A program made the position numbers and the translations under genes. Shown one piece after another: positions 33,229 to 43,400 of a DNA stretch of 64,000 bases. A model generated the notes under the pieces. That model did not search any database, was not told the DNA's origin, and worked only from the letters and a program-made list of their open reading frames with translations. Position 1 is the first letter of the stretch. Every line of letters begins with the position of its first letter. The stretch lies in assembly GCA_051884915.1 (NCBI GenBank), contig JBJEWF010000089.1, positions 1 through 64,000 of the forward strand, written 5' to 3'. This DNA is from RUG572 sp051884915 (lineage in GTDB: Bacteria > Verrucomicrobiota > Kiritimatiellia > RFP12 > UBA1067).

Positions 33229-35265
33229 ATGATCCGTTTCCGCCAGACACGGCTTCGAGCCGTGATGCTCGCCGCGATGGTCGCGGCGGGGGCGGGGCTT
33301 TGCGCGAAGGCGGACGTTGTCAGCAATTGCTTCAGGGTGGTCAACTATTCGGTCTGCTGGCATGTCGAATGTACGCTTGACGGATTCACGAACGCGCTCG
33401 ACATAGCCATCGACGACAATGCCAGCGGTGGATTCAGTGCGGGTGACCACGGAAGTCGAGCATACACCCACCTTGCCGCTGTCGAGTCGGGTGAGACGAT
33501 AGATGCCGGAACGTTCATACGCTTGTCCGGCATGGTCGAGTTTGTCGACCAGAGTGACTTTATCGTTGCGTTCGCCATCGGCTGTAGCGAGAGCAATAGA
33601 ATCGACGGCAACTTCGGTTGGGTGAGGCTGGCTTACGAGGGCGGGGCGATAGTCTTCAAAGGCGGGGCGATAAACACTACTCAAGGCTTCCCGCTTGTTG
33701 TCGAGGGCGAACTGCCGAGCGTCGTCGACCCGGTTACGGGGTGCGAAACCAATACATTCTACATGACCCGCGAGAGTCCCCCGCGTATTCTCCATCTCAG
33801 GGATGTTGCCTTTGATTTCGTCGTGTTCGAATATGGGGATCACCGTTGGGGCGTTGGGGTTCAGCATGCGAGCGGGAATGGCTATGTTGCTCCTGTTCCA
33901 GCCGAGACAAGCGTAGGCGATTCGACATTCTCGCAGCAGAATGGATATGGCAGTTACGAAGGCGGCGACTCGTTCTTCCTTGCGTTCAAGTGGTGGCCGA
34001 ACCCAAACGACACTTCTCGTCGAACGCGCTATGGCTGGCTGGCCATTGGCCTCAAGGACGGAGTTCCCGCCGTGCTTGCCAGCGAGATGTCCGAAACAGC
34101 GGGCGCACCTCTCGTTGGGCGCGGATTTGAGCAAGGGGACGCCCCCGGTGGCGGCGATGATGAAGAAGCGGACAACCTCCTCTTCGATTGGGTTGTCATC
34201 GACCGTGGCGACTATCTTGAACTCGGAGAGCAGAACCTGCCAACCAACGGCACATCGGGTAGAGTGACTATTCCATCCGAGATTGGCGGGAAGCCCGTCT
34301 GCTCAATTGGCGAAGGGGCGTTCTACTCCCACGAAGAGATAACGCAAGTCATCATCCCCGAGACGGTCTCGAACATCGGCTATAAGGCGTTCAACTGCTG
34401 CCTGTCTCTCGAAAGGTGCAATATCCCGCCTGGCGTGACGAACATCGATGAACTGGCGTTTAACCATACGGCCTTGCTGGAGATAACGCTGCCCGACGGA
34501 CTCAAAGAAGTCAAGAACTGGACTTTCGGCAACTGCGCCTCGCTCTCGAATGTCGTCTTGGGCGCGGGCGTCACGAACATCGGCGAGATGGCGTTCTGCC
34601 CGTCGGCTCTCACGAATGTGGCAATTGGCGCACAAGTGGCGTACATTGATGATGCGGCGTTTCAGGGTTGCAACATGAAGAGCGTCAATGTTTGGCCGTG
34701 GACGAGGCTTGGCATTCAGCCGTTCGACGCGTCGTGCCGGATTGGATACACGGGGACAATAACCAACTTTACGGACTTCGCGCGGGAGTGCGGAGAAGAT
34801 GTCACCAATCTGATGGCTTGGGTCGGGAGAGAGAATTTCATCGGCGTGACGGAGTTCAGGGTGTACGATGAGTACGGGTCGCTCTGGGGCTGTCAATACG
34901 GAACGAGTCAGCTCCTGCATTATGCGGGACTCGCGCCGGGTGAACCGCAAAGGCGCGGCAATGTACTAGAGATGAAATACACGAAGCCGAAGATCGAGAT
35001 TGTATCTTTTGACGTTGCCACCCGTAAGTTGACCGGCAAAGTCGTGCCGCAGGGAGGCGGTCGCATTGCCCAATTGCCCGGAGACGCCTGGATTCTTGGA
35101 ATATGGCATTATGACCAACTCGGTTCAGATGGCCACCGCGACTGGGATGCAGTACCAGACCTCACCGGCTATTTGCAGACAGATACTCTTGGCGAGTTCA
35201 CGCATACGATTTCAGAAGAGGATTTCGCTACAAATCGTTTCTTCAAGTTGGGGTTGGAGAATTGA
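33229..35265 (+). CDS. Secreted BspA-like leucine-rich repeat protein
   Basis: 678 residues with a signal peptide (about 1-28, ending CAKA). The central part (about 345-490) contains LRR_5/BspA-type repeats such as VIIPETVSNIGYKAFNCC, LPDGLKEVKNWTFGNCASL and VVLGAGVTNIGEMAFCPS, which in other gut and oral bacteria form surface proteins that bind host proteins. The N-terminal 300 residues are beta-rich and not assigned. The chain ends NRFFKLGLEN, like two other secreted proteins in this window. It begins 1 bp after the truncated regulator's stop, with no obvious RBS. Composition is AT-richer than core genes, so it probably belongs to the acquired segment. Confidence 0.78.
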   Translation: MIRFRQTRLRAVMLAAMVAAGAGLCAKADVVSNCFRVVNYSVCWHVECTLDGFTNALDIAIDDNASGGFSAGDHGSRAYTHLAAVESGETIDAGTFIRLSGMVEFVDQSDFIVAFAIGCSESNRIDGNFGWVRLAYEGGAIVFKGGAINTTQGFPLVVEGELPSVVDPVTGCETNTFYMTRESPPRILHLRDVAFDFVVFEYGDHRWGVGVQHASGNGYVAPVPAETSVGDSTFSQQNGYGSYEGGDSFFLAFKWWPNPNDTSRRTRYGWLAIGLKDGVPAVLASEMSETAGAPLVGRGFEQGDAPGGGDDEEADNLLFDWVVIDRGDYLELGEQNLPTNGTSGRVTIPSEIGGKPVCSIGEGAFYSHEEITQVIIPETVSNIGYKAFNCCLSLERCNIPPGVTNIDELAFNHTALLEITLPDGLKEVKNWTFGNCASLSNVVLGAGVTNIGEMAFCPSALTNVAIGAQVAYIDDAAFQGCNMKSVNVWPWTRLGIQPFDASCRIGYTGTITNFTDFARECGEDVTNLMAWVGRENFIGVTEFRVYDEYGSLWGCQYGTSQLLHYAGLAPGEPQRRGNVLEMKYTKPKIEIVSFDVATRKLTGKVVPQGGGRIAQLPGDAWILGIWHYDQLGSDGHRDWDAVPDLTGYLQTDTLGEFTHTISEEDFATNRFFKLGLEN

Positions 35266-35273
35266 TTTACCTC

Positions 35274-35305
35274 GCGCAGAGGCGCAGAGGCGCAGAGGCG
35301 CGGAG
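35274..35305. repeat. Four tandem copies of an 8-bp unit (GCGCAGAG)
   Basis: gcgcagag is repeated three times exactly (35274-35297) and a fourth time with one change (gcgcggag), directly after the LRR gene stop. Repeats of this cgcagag type are, as I recall, scattered in many unrelated bacterial genomes and often generate false peptides such as LCASAPLRE on the opposite strand. Confidence 0.8.
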
Positions 35306-35406
35306 GAGAGTTATGACGGAGACTGAGACAATGGGGAAAGGGGGATGAGCGTTCTGTCAATTTGATACCGCCGATGGCATCAAATCGACAAGGCAGCTGT
35401 TCCCTC

Positions 35407-35435
35407 TTGCATGAAGGCGAAAAATCGTCTATAAT
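35407..35435 (+). promoter_or_regulatory. Promoter for rpoZ-smpB
   Basis: TTGCAT (35407-35412), a 17-bp spacer and TATAAT (35430-35435). The leader to the rpoZ ATG is about 25 nt and has GGAGA at 35456-35460. Confidence 0.75.
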
Positions 35436-35466
35436 AACCGTTCCATCCCCGATATGGAGATTTCAG

Positions 35467-35739
35467 ATGAACACAGAACTTCTCAAGAATGCGCATGAAA
35501 AGGTCCCGTCGGTTCCCGTTCTCGTGAACCTCGTCTCCAAGCGCGTAAAGGAGCTCATTGCCGGCCAGAAGCCGCTGGTGAAGCCGGATCCGAGCGAGGA
35601 CAAGATCGACATCGCGCTGCGCGAAGTCGCGGAGGGCCGGCTGATCTCGGAAATCGACTTCGACGCGATTGCCCGCGCGGAGGACGCGAAGACGCGGTGG
35701 GAGAAGCATTCGGTCCTGAAGAACATCTTTGCCGACTGA
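35467..35739 (+). CDS. rpoZ: DNA-directed RNA polymerase subunit omega
   Basis: 90-residue omega subunit, which helps fold and hold the beta-prime subunit. Family features are the VLVNLVSKRVKELIAGQ helix, PLVKP and ALREVAEGRL. The extra open sequence before 35467 is leader and promoter, so that ATG is chosen. The stop overlaps the smpB start (TGATG), so the two are translationally coupled. Divergent from well-studied omega proteins but consistent in size and motifs. Confidence 0.88.
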   Translation: MNTELLKNAHEKVPSVPVLVNLVSKRVKELIAGQKPLVKPDPSEDKIDIALREVAEGRLISEIDFDAIARAEDAKTRWEKHSVLKNIFAD

Positions 35740-36200
35740 TGGCGGAAAAGAAGAAGTCGGCCCCGGGGGACTTTGCGGTCAACCGGCGCGCCTATCACGA
35801 CTATGCCGTGCTCGAGAAGATCGAGTGCGGTATTGTCTTGTCGGGCACGGAGGTCAAAGTGGTGCGGCACGGCGAGGCGTCGCTGGCGGGCGCGTACGGC
35901 GCCGTTCTGGGCGGGGAGCTTTTCGTCGTGCAGATGGGCATTCCCGTCTACAAGTTCGGCAACCGGTTCAATCACCGTCCGGAGGGGAACCGGAAGCTGC
36001 TGGTCCACCGGAAGGAAGTCGAGCAGCTGCGGCTCAAGACCGAGGCCAAGGGTCTGACGCTGATTCCGCTGCGCCTGTACCTGAAGCGCGGCCGGATCAA
36101 GCTGGAGCTGGGCGTCTGCCGGGGAAAGGCGCTCCACGACAAGCGCGACGCCCTGAAGCGGAAGGCGCTGGCGCGCGATCTCGCCCGCGGCGACTGCTAG
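35739..36200 (+). CDS. smpB: SsrA-binding protein SmpB
   Basis: 153-residue tmRNA-binding protein used in ribosome rescue. It shows NRRAYHDYAVLEKIECGIVL, GTEVKVVRHGEASLAGAY, the RNA-binding core NRKLLVHRKEVEQL and the basic tail LHDKRDALKRKALARDLAR. The start at 35739 overlaps the rpoZ stop; an upstream in-frame extension would only duplicate the end of rpoZ. No ssrA gene is seen within the window. Confidence 0.96.
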   Translation: MAEKKKSAPGDFAVNRRAYHDYAVLEKIECGIVLSGTEVKVVRHGEASLAGAYGAVLGGELFVVQMGIPVYKFGNRFNHRPEGNRKLLVHRKEVEQLRLKTEAKGLTLIPLRLYLKRGRIKLELGVCRGKALHDKRDALKRKALARDLARGDC

Positions 36201-36341
36201 GCCGGCGCCGGGCGCGACCGTCCCGGCCGCATCGTTTGGCGGCCCGCGGGAAGGTGCGGGAAAATCGCGTCAGGGGGCGGGAATTGGGCGATAGGCGCCG
36301 GGGGTGGAAATTTTTCCGTTCCCTTGCCCCCGCAAATCGTG

Positions 36342-36347
36342 TATAAT
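36342..36347 (+). promoter_or_regulatory. -10 box upstream of the C10 protease gene
   Basis: TATAAT at 36342-36347 with only a weak -35 candidate (TTCCCT, 17-bp spacing). The leader to the ATG at 36417 is about 65 nt. The 216-bp gap after smpB holds nothing else recognisable. Confidence 0.5.
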
Positions 36348-36416
36348 TGGAAATTGGTTACTGGGCGGAGTGTGCCTTTCGACCTGGGCCGTATGCCTGA
36401 AAATGGGGAAACAAGC

Positions 36417-39400
36417 ATGAGAAAGAGCTTTTTGACGATTATCTGGGCGCTTCTGGCCGCTGGCCTTTTCGCGTCGTCCGTGACGCCGGAGATGGCGCAG
36501 TCCGCCGCGGACGCCTGGGTGCGGAAGAACGCGCCGTTCGGCGCGAAAGGCACGGCGGCGAGCGTACGGACGGTGTGCGACACGAACGCGGCGCAGACGG
36601 TGCTGTGGTACGAGGTTTCCATGTCCGGCGGCGGAGTTCTGGTCGTGGCGCCGGCGACGGAGATCGAGCCGGTGGTCGCCGCGCTCGGCGAATCCCCGGC
36701 CGACCTTCCGCCGGGCCATGTGCTGCCCGACGTCCTGAAGGCGGACCTGCGCGCGCGGCTTCGGCTGCTGGGGCTTTACGCCGAGGATTCGTCGTCGGGG
36801 ATTTCGCTGTCCGGCGTCGCGAAGCCGGCGGCCGTGCCGTCCGAAATCGCGCAGTGGGGCGCCCGGCAGCAGGCCAAGTGGGCGAAGCTGGGGGTTGGCG
36901 TTTCGCTGCAGGAGGCGGTGACGGAAGGCGTGGCGGACGTCGCGGTGCAGATCGGCGTGGTCGACGGCTTCGAGGCGGGCGGCCGATTCACCCACTGGAA
37001 CCAGGGCGCGGCCGGCGGCGGCTACTGCTACAACTACTACACGCCGAACCACGCGGTCTGCGGGTGCGTGGCCACGGCGATGGCGGCGGTCATGCAATAC
37101 TACGCGGTCACGGGCGCGACGCCGTTCGCGCGGGACTGCTCGTACAACGGGGTGACGCGCCAGTACGACGCCAAGGGCGGCGCCTACGACTGGAACATCC
37201 TGCCCGTGCGGTGCGGCGGCACGAACGAGACGGACGAGACGTCGACGGCGCTGGGCGAGGCGCAGCGCGAACTGCTCGGGCGCGTCGCGTACGATTCGGC
37301 GGTGAGCGTGGGCATGGCGTGGACGGACGACCTGTCCTCGGCGTTCGTGACGGACGTCGCGGAATCCCTCCGCACCGATTTCGGCTTTGCGGACGCCCGC
37401 GCGGTGGACGGCCTGACGGGCGCGCGCTACGACCGCTTCATCTGGAACCAGTGCCGCGCGGGGGCGCCGGTCGTTCTGGGGATCTCCGGCGGCGCGGGCG
37501 GCCACGCCGTGGTGGCGACCGGCTTCGGGCTGGACGCCGACGGCGTCCAGCGCGTGCGCATCTTCTGCGGTTGGGGCGGCGCGGGCGACGCCTGGTACGC
37601 GCTTCCCCACGTGACGACCCGGGACGCGGCGGGCAACGTGACGTACAGCTACGACATCGTGTCCTCTGCGGTGACGATGATCGGCTACGAGTCGGACGAG
37701 ACGGTGCCGGTCGTCGGCCAGGTCACGCTGCCGGGCGCGACGGTTGAGATGCCCGGCGTGCCGCGCACGCTGCAGTCGGACGGCAACGGCTACTTCGCCA
37801 CGCGCGTGTCGCCGCAGCTGGCGAACACGACGCTGGTCTGCATGGGCAAGGAGAATACCGGCCTCGTCATCGGCGACGCGGCCCGGACGGCGGGCGACCC
37901 CGCGGACGCGGACGCGCTCTACCTGGCGCTGCCGGAGGCCATCGACTGGCCGCTGCTGAACATGCCCGTGGCGTTCAGCTTCGACGATGCGAAGCAGATG
38001 GCGCTGGAACGCAATCTGGCCATCCTCCGCATCAGCGGCACCTCGGGCGAATCGAATACCACGGCCATCGTCAACCGCGTCTTCGCGATGGACGAGACGA
38101 ACGAGGACGACATCGTGAACCGGTTCGTCTATTTTTACAGCGCGTTCGATTCCGGCGATCCCACGCGGTCGGACGGCAATCCGTCCTTCGGCGTGTTTCT
38201 CCCCCGGGAGGCGGACGCGGAAGGCCGCTGGATGTACAACAACGGCCGCCTGTCCTACGGGTTCGCCCTGACCGCCGCGCGCGACGTCGAGGAGGACGAC
38301 GCGGAGGGCCTGCTGCAGGTCGTCGGTTCGGAGACGAACACGCTCGTCTTCACGGCGGTCCGCGGGCAGACGTCGACGAAGGAGGTGTTCGGGAACGGCG
38401 CGTCCGAGGAGATCGAGGCGGCGGTCCTCGCGAGTTTCCAGACGGTGCTGGACCGGGGCTGGGACCTCTTCCTGCGCGAAACGTCGGCCATCCGCCTGAC
38501 GGTGGCGTCTTCCACGGGGAAGAACAACGAGACGCCTTCGCCCGTTCCCGCCTACGGCGTCCATGACGCGGCCTTCACGAACGGCGAGGTGGTGGTGGCG
38601 ACGAACGACGCGGAAATCACGAACGACGCGAACACGGTCGTCTTCGGCTGTTCGGGCTGGACGCTGACGAACGAGACGACGGGGGCTTTCCTGGCGGGGA
38701 CGGGCCGCGTGGCGGAATTCACGCTGGTCTCGAACGACGTCTGCACGCTGACCTGGCAGATGGACCGCACGAACGCGGTCTATCTGGCGGTGCGCGCGAG
38801 CGACGAGGCGTACGGAACGGTTTCGCCCGCCAGCGGCTGGTATCCCTACGGCGAGCCGGTCGTGTTCACGGTCGCGCCGGCGGCGGACTGGCGGCTGTCG
38901 AACTGGATTGGCGACGGCGACAACGCGGCCCTGACGGGGGCGGAGGCCATGGGCACGGCCCTGGTCGTCCCGGCGACGGCGCCCGGGGCCTATCTGGCCC
39001 AGCTGGCGCGCGGCGCGGCCGCAACCGTCGCCGCGACGAACCGCCTGAGGAGCACGGCCCTCGTCTGGGACGCGGCGGCGGAGGACTACACGAAGACGAC
39101 GAACGCGCCCGCGGCGGTGGTGTACGGGCTGCCGGGCTTCGACGGCCTCGAAATCGCCAGCGGCAAGTACGTGGACCTGCCGGCCACCGACTTCTGCGTC
39201 TGCCTGGAAGCGAAGTCCTTCGTCGACGAAGACGGCCGCACGCTGGAATTCGTGGGCGTGGTGACGTCGTCCACCCTGGCCCTCTCCACCACGACGGTGG
39301 CGGCCGTGGATTTGACGGAGGGCGACGCCGACCTGGTCTGGCTCTGGTGTCCGCAGGAAACGGAAATCGGCGATTTCACGATCGACTGGAACGACGGGCT

Positions 39401-39869
39401 CGACAACCTCACCGAGTCGTTCACGACGAATCTCCTGACGGCGGCGCAGTTCGCGGCGTCGGGCCTGACGCTGGACGATCTGGCCGCGCGCGTGACGGTG
39501 CCGACGGGGTGGAAGGTCTGTCTGGAGCAGGACGTGGACGGCAACGTGGTGGCCGGGCTGGAGCTGGACGAGGACGTGCTGCGGCCGGTCGCGGCGGACG
39601 GGGAGCCGCTGCTGACGATCGCGGCGAACGCCGACGGGACGGTGACGGTCCGGGCGAACGTCGGCAACGGCGTCAGGGGATTCGTCTACACGCTGTATTC
39701 GACCGACGACCTGACGGGCGGATGGCAGGCCGTCGCGACGGGCGAATACGACACGGGCGCGCCGTCCCGGCAGGCGACCGCCGATGGGCCGCTGACCCTC
39801 GAAATCGGCCTGACGCCGGACGTCTCGAAGCGGTTCTACAAACTCGTCGTCTCGGCCAAGGGGAGCTGA
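36417..39869 (+). CDS. Secreted streptopain-family (C10) cysteine protease with long C-terminal extension
   Basis: 1150 residues with a signal peptide (about 1-20). The propeptide region (about 20-170, GGGVLVVAPATEIEPVVAALG) resembles the inhibitory Spi/SpeB prodomain. The protease domain (about 185-420) has catalytic Cys217 in GCVATAMAAVMQYY, His363 in GGHAVVATGFG and the tryptophan motif FCGWGGAGDAWYAL. The remaining 700 residues are beta-rich with a thioredoxin-like stretch (about 500-640, AKQMALERNLAILRISG) and a bacterial-repeat domain (YGTVSPASGWYPYGEPVVFT). The chain ends RFYKLVVSAKGS. C10 enzymes include virulence proteases of streptococci and gut Bacteroides; here the target is unknown. 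The ATG at 36417 is chosen for the signal peptide. Confidence 0.83.
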   Translation: MRKSFLTIIWALLAAGLFASSVTPEMAQSAADAWVRKNAPFGAKGTAASVRTVCDTNAAQTVLWYEVSMSGGGVLVVAPATEIEPVVAALGESPADLPPGHVLPDVLKADLRARLRLLGLYAEDSSSGISLSGVAKPAAVPSEIAQWGARQQAKWAKLGVGVSLQEAVTEGVADVAVQIGVVDGFEAGGRFTHWNQGAAGGGYCYNYYTPNHAVCGCVATAMAAVMQYYAVTGATPFARDCSYNGVTRQYDAKGGAYDWNILPVRCGGTNETDETSTALGEAQRELLGRVAYDSAVSVGMAWTDDLSSAFVTDVAESLRTDFGFADARAVDGLTGARYDRFIWNQCRAGAPVVLGISGGAGGHAVVATGFGLDADGVQRVRIFCGWGGAGDAWYALPHVTTRDAAGNVTYSYDIVSSAVTMIGYESDETVPVVGQVTLPGATVEMPGVPRTLQSDGNGYFATRVSPQLANTTLVCMGKENTGLVIGDAARTAGDPADADALYLALPEAIDWPLLNMPVAFSFDDAKQMALERNLAILRISGTSGESNTTAIVNRVFAMDETNEDDIVNRFVYFYSAFDSGDPTRSDGNPSFGVFLPREADAEGRWMYNNGRLSYGFALTAARDVEEDDAEGLLQVVGSETNTLVFTAVRGQTSTKEVFGNGASEEIEAAVLASFQTVLDRGWDLFLRETSAIRLTVASSTGKNNETPSPVPAYGVHDAAFTNGEVVVATNDAEITNDANTVVFGCSGWTLTNETTGAFLAGTGRVAEFTLVSNDVCTLTWQMDRTNAVYLAVRASDEAYGTVSPASGWYPYGEPVVFTVAPAADWRLSNWIGDGDNAALTGAEAMGTALVVPATAPGAYLAQLARGAAATVAATNRLRSTALVWDAAAEDYTKTTNAPAAVVYGLPGFDGLEIASGKYVDLPATDFCVCLEAKSFVDEDGRTLEFVGVVTSSTLALSTTTVAAVDLTEGDADLVWLWCPQETEIGDFTIDWNDGLDNLTESFTTNLLTAAQFAASGLTLDDLAARVTVPTGWKVCLEQDVDGNVVAGLELDEDVLRPVAADGEPLLTIAANADGTVTVRANVGNGVRGFVYTLYSTDDLTGGWQAVATGEYDTGAPSRQATADGPLTLEIGLTPDVSKRFYKLVVSAKGS

Positions 39870-39913
39870 GGCCGCTCCCGGCCGGCGGCGTCAAACTCGT
39901 TCCAACAAGGGGT

Positions 39914-39942
39914 TGCGGGACAGGTCAAACCATGATAGAATG
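39914..39942 (+). promoter_or_regulatory. Promoter for the small lipoprotein and giant gene
   Basis: TTGCGG (39914-39919), a 17-bp spacer and TGA-extended TAGAAT (39937-39942). As no promoter is evident in the 33-bp gap before the giant gene, this one probably drives both. Confidence 0.6.
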
Positions 39943-39989
39943 ATGAACGGTCTTGTGAGGAGTGCACCCTCGAAAGGCATGAAAATAGA

Positions 39990-40439
39990 ATGATGGACAT
40001 TTCAAGACGCCACAGCGCGCCGTTTCTTGCGGCGGCGCTTGTTCTGTTCTGTCTTTGCGGATGCGAAGACAGAAAGTCCGGAACGCCGCCGCCGGCGCCG
40101 CCGCCGCGCACGCAGGATCCGGCGTATCTGAAGCAGCTGGACGAAGGGCGCCAGGCGCTGAAAGCCCCCGCGCGGGAGAGCAATCGGGTGAAGGCCGAGC
40201 TGGCCGCCGTCGTCGCCTCGGCGCGCGCGAACCTCCCGCAGGGCGCGACGGACGAGCAGATCCGCGCCGAACTGGACGGCCATCCCGAAAAATATCCGAA
40301 GTGGAAGGATCTCGTGTCGGCGAACGAGGCGGCGAACGCCGCGATCGAAAAGCGGCTGGAGGAGAATCGGAAGATTGTCCGCGCCAGGATTCTGAAGGAG
40401 ATGGCGGAGCAGAAGACGGATTCTGCCGCCAAGAGGTGA
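39990..40439 (+). CDS. Small coiled-coil lipoprotein, function unknown
   Basis: 149 residues with a lipoprotein signal: basic MMDISRRHS, hydrophobic core, and lipobox LCGC at about 22-25. Then a proline-rich linker (PPPAPPPR) and a charged helical region to the end (ANEAANAAIEKRLEENRKI) that is probably coiled coil. No family is recognised. An ATG three bases downstream (39993) is an equal start choice. It lies 33 bp before the 4001-residue secreted protein and may help its export or anchoring; that is only a guess from position. Confidence 0.62.
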   Translation: MMDISRRHSAPFLAAALVLFCLCGCEDRKSGTPPPAPPPRTQDPAYLKQLDEGRQALKAPARESNRVKAELAAVVASARANLPQGATDEQIRAELDGHPEKYPKWKDLVSANEAANAAIEKRLEENRKIVRARILKEMAEQKTDSAAKR

Positions 40440-40472
40440 TTTTGGGGATTTACTAGAGAAAGCGGTGACGAT

Positions 40473-43400
40473 ATGACTACGAAAAAAACGCTCGGAATTG
40501 CGGCGATGGTTCTGGCCGGCGTGTTCGCGCGGAACGCGTGCGCGGGCGGCGACATCCGGAGCATCTTCCCGGTGGCGACGGATTCGCACGAGGTGACGTC
40601 GGATTCCTCGGGCAATCTCTGCTATGGCGCAAGCAACTACGTCACCGCGGGACAGAAGATCCGCTTCTGCGTGCGGCTGCTGAATCGGGACTACGCGCCC
40701 GGCGCGCCGGTCACCAACAAATGGACGCTCGTCCACAAGGGCGTGGGGTCCGAACTCGTCGACTGGGCGACGCGCCCGATGACCATGGGCATCGTCGTGG
40801 GCGGCCGGCTGCGCTACGCGAAGGCCGACGATTCGGTGGCCGGCGGCTTCCCGTCCTACAACACGACCTACCCGGCCTATTCGGACCTCACGTTCTCCTA
40901 CACGGCCCAGGCGGGCGATCTGGCGCTGCCGGTCAAGCTGGCGAACCAGCAGGGCCGCGAGGCGAGCAATTCCGAGACGGTCGAGTATCTCCTCGACACG
41001 TCGATCTGGGGACTCGTCTGCATCGCCGAGGACGCGGGCGGGAGCATGGCGACCAACGACGTCGCCATGTCGTTCGGCGCGATTTCCGACTACTCCGACA
41101 ACCCGGCGGCGCAGCGCGACTACGACCTGTCGCTGGCGGCAATGTACATCAAGACCATCGACTTCGACGACAATCCGTCCCAGGCCGGCTACGCCGACGC
41201 CGGCATCTGGCGCAAGGTGCGCGCGAACAGCACCGAGACGCTGCCCTTCGCGCCGGCGCTGACGATTCCCGGCGGCGCGTCGACGAACGAGGCGTCGACC
41301 TTCTATCTGTGGACGACGAACAACAGCGCGGTGGTGCTGTCGAACGGCTCCGAGAAGGAATATACTCTGCCGGACGGAACCGTGACCCACGTCTACGCGG
41401 CAACGGTTCCGCCGGGCGCCGCGGAATTCACCTTCAAGGTCCGCGGCGTGACGCAAGGGAGCCAGGCGGAGATCTTCCTCTCCTCGACCCCGACCAACAT
41501 CTACAACGGCGCGGGCGACCTGATTCAGAACTTCATGAAGCGGACGATCCAGGTGATCGATCCGCCGCAGCCCTCCGTTTCGATTTCGCTGGGGCCGGCC
41601 TATGCGGACAATCTGGACGTCTCCTGCTCGACGAACTACTACCGCAGCGTCTGCCGGCTCACCGTCGCGATTTCGGAAAAATGGCCGGAAGGCGACGTCA
41701 CGGTCGATCTGGGCGCGACGCTCGCTGGCATTGCCGACACGTTCAAAGAGCGCATCGTGGCGGTGTGCGAGAACGCCGAGGGCGCGTGGCTGGACAAGAA
41801 CGTCACGGCCGTGACCTTCAGTTCCTCGGACGACCTCCTTTCCAAGACGCTCTACGTCTATGCGCTGGGCGCCACGGCGGAGTCGGGCAGCTACGAGTAC
41901 GGCGTCAATTTCAAGCCCGCCGTTTCGCCGGCAGGGGCCGCCGCCTTCTACACGGGCGGGATGAACGGCTGCCAGCTGCGCGTCCACGGCATCGCCCCGG
42001 TGGTCATTTCGCCGGCCGAGGGCGAGACGCTGTCGTTTGTCGGCGGGACGACGAAGAACGTCCAGGTCAGCATCGCCGACAGCTACCGCAACTACACGGG
42101 CGTTGCCACGAACGGCTACAGTCTCGTGTGGGACCGCGGCGCGGGCCTGAACTCCGAACTCACGTTCGAGCACATGATTCCGACCAACGGCGTCTTCACG
42201 CTGCCGATCAAGTATACGACGGCGAAGACGTACGACTCGACGTTGACGATCACGAATCCGGAAGGCGGGCAGACGGTCGTGAAGTTCAAGGCGCTCGTGT
42301 CCGAACCGGCCCGCGTCTATCTCACGACCGGGGAAAGTGCGTACGATGAAAACGACACGGAGGGCGTGGCCGTCACCATCCAGCTCTCCGAAACGTATGG
42401 CGACACCCTCTACGCCTTCATCGTTCCGGTGAACGGCGACGCGATCACGAACTGCACGTCGAAGCTCTTTGCGACGGACATCGACGGAACGCCGGCGACC
42501 AAGTGCTACGCCAAGATCGTCGACGACAAGCCGGTGACGCCGGCCGAGAAGATCTTCCTGAACGACGGCCAGCCCAGCTATCCCGAGTTCCAGGTCGTCC
42601 TCTGCACGACGGAAACCTACGACACGAACAACGTCGTGACGGCCTACCAGTCCGACACGCTCTACCTGACGGTAAACAACCGGAAGCCGGTGGTGTCGGG
42701 CGTCAACGTCGGCGGCAAGCTGGTCAATCCCGGCGGGACCACGCCGAAGACGCCGGTGGGCATTCCGAAGAAGTTCGAGGCGAAGATCGACGACGTCGCG
42801 GCCGATCTCGCCCTGACGAACACGGCAACCTGCCACGTGGTGAAGTGGATGATCACGGACGGCCAGGACGTCTACCCGCAGACCTTCTACACGTTCGGCT
42901 CGAACACGCTCTACTACGCGTTCGAGAGCGAAGGGACGAACATCGTCGAAGTCCAGGTGATGGACAAGGACATGCGCACGGCCGGCGACTTCACCTGGAT
43001 CAAAGATGAGGACGTCGAGGGCGGCGGCTACTGGGAGGAGAAGGACGGCCTCGTCTGGGGCGAGATGACCACGATCTACGTCAACGTGAGCGAGGCGCCC
43101 TACGTGATAGTCGAGCCGGTCTGGGGCAGCGATACCGTCGACGAGAACCAGACTTGCGAGTTCAACATCGCGCTTTCGGCCGCGCCGTCGAAGCGCGTGA
43201 ACATCGTCGTCGACGTGCTGACGAACGAGGTGCCGGTGACGAGCCTCACGCTCTCCTCCAGCATGTTCGAGACCCTGGCCAACAAGCCCACGACCCACAA
43301 GCTGACGGTGGGCAATCTCGACGGCACCGACTGGTCGAAGAACATGACGGTGCGGGCGATGGTCACCAACGAGACAATAGACGTCTCCACGGGTTCGCCG

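Noticed and set aside
35169..35360. A 63-residue minus-strand peptide containing RLCASAPLRE
   Set aside because: It is produced by the GCGCAGAG tandem repeat and is a known kind of false peptide.
35440..35460. Possible second attachment site resembling the tRNA-Gln 3' end (tccatccc)
   Set aside because: Only about eight bases match, too short to separate from chance.
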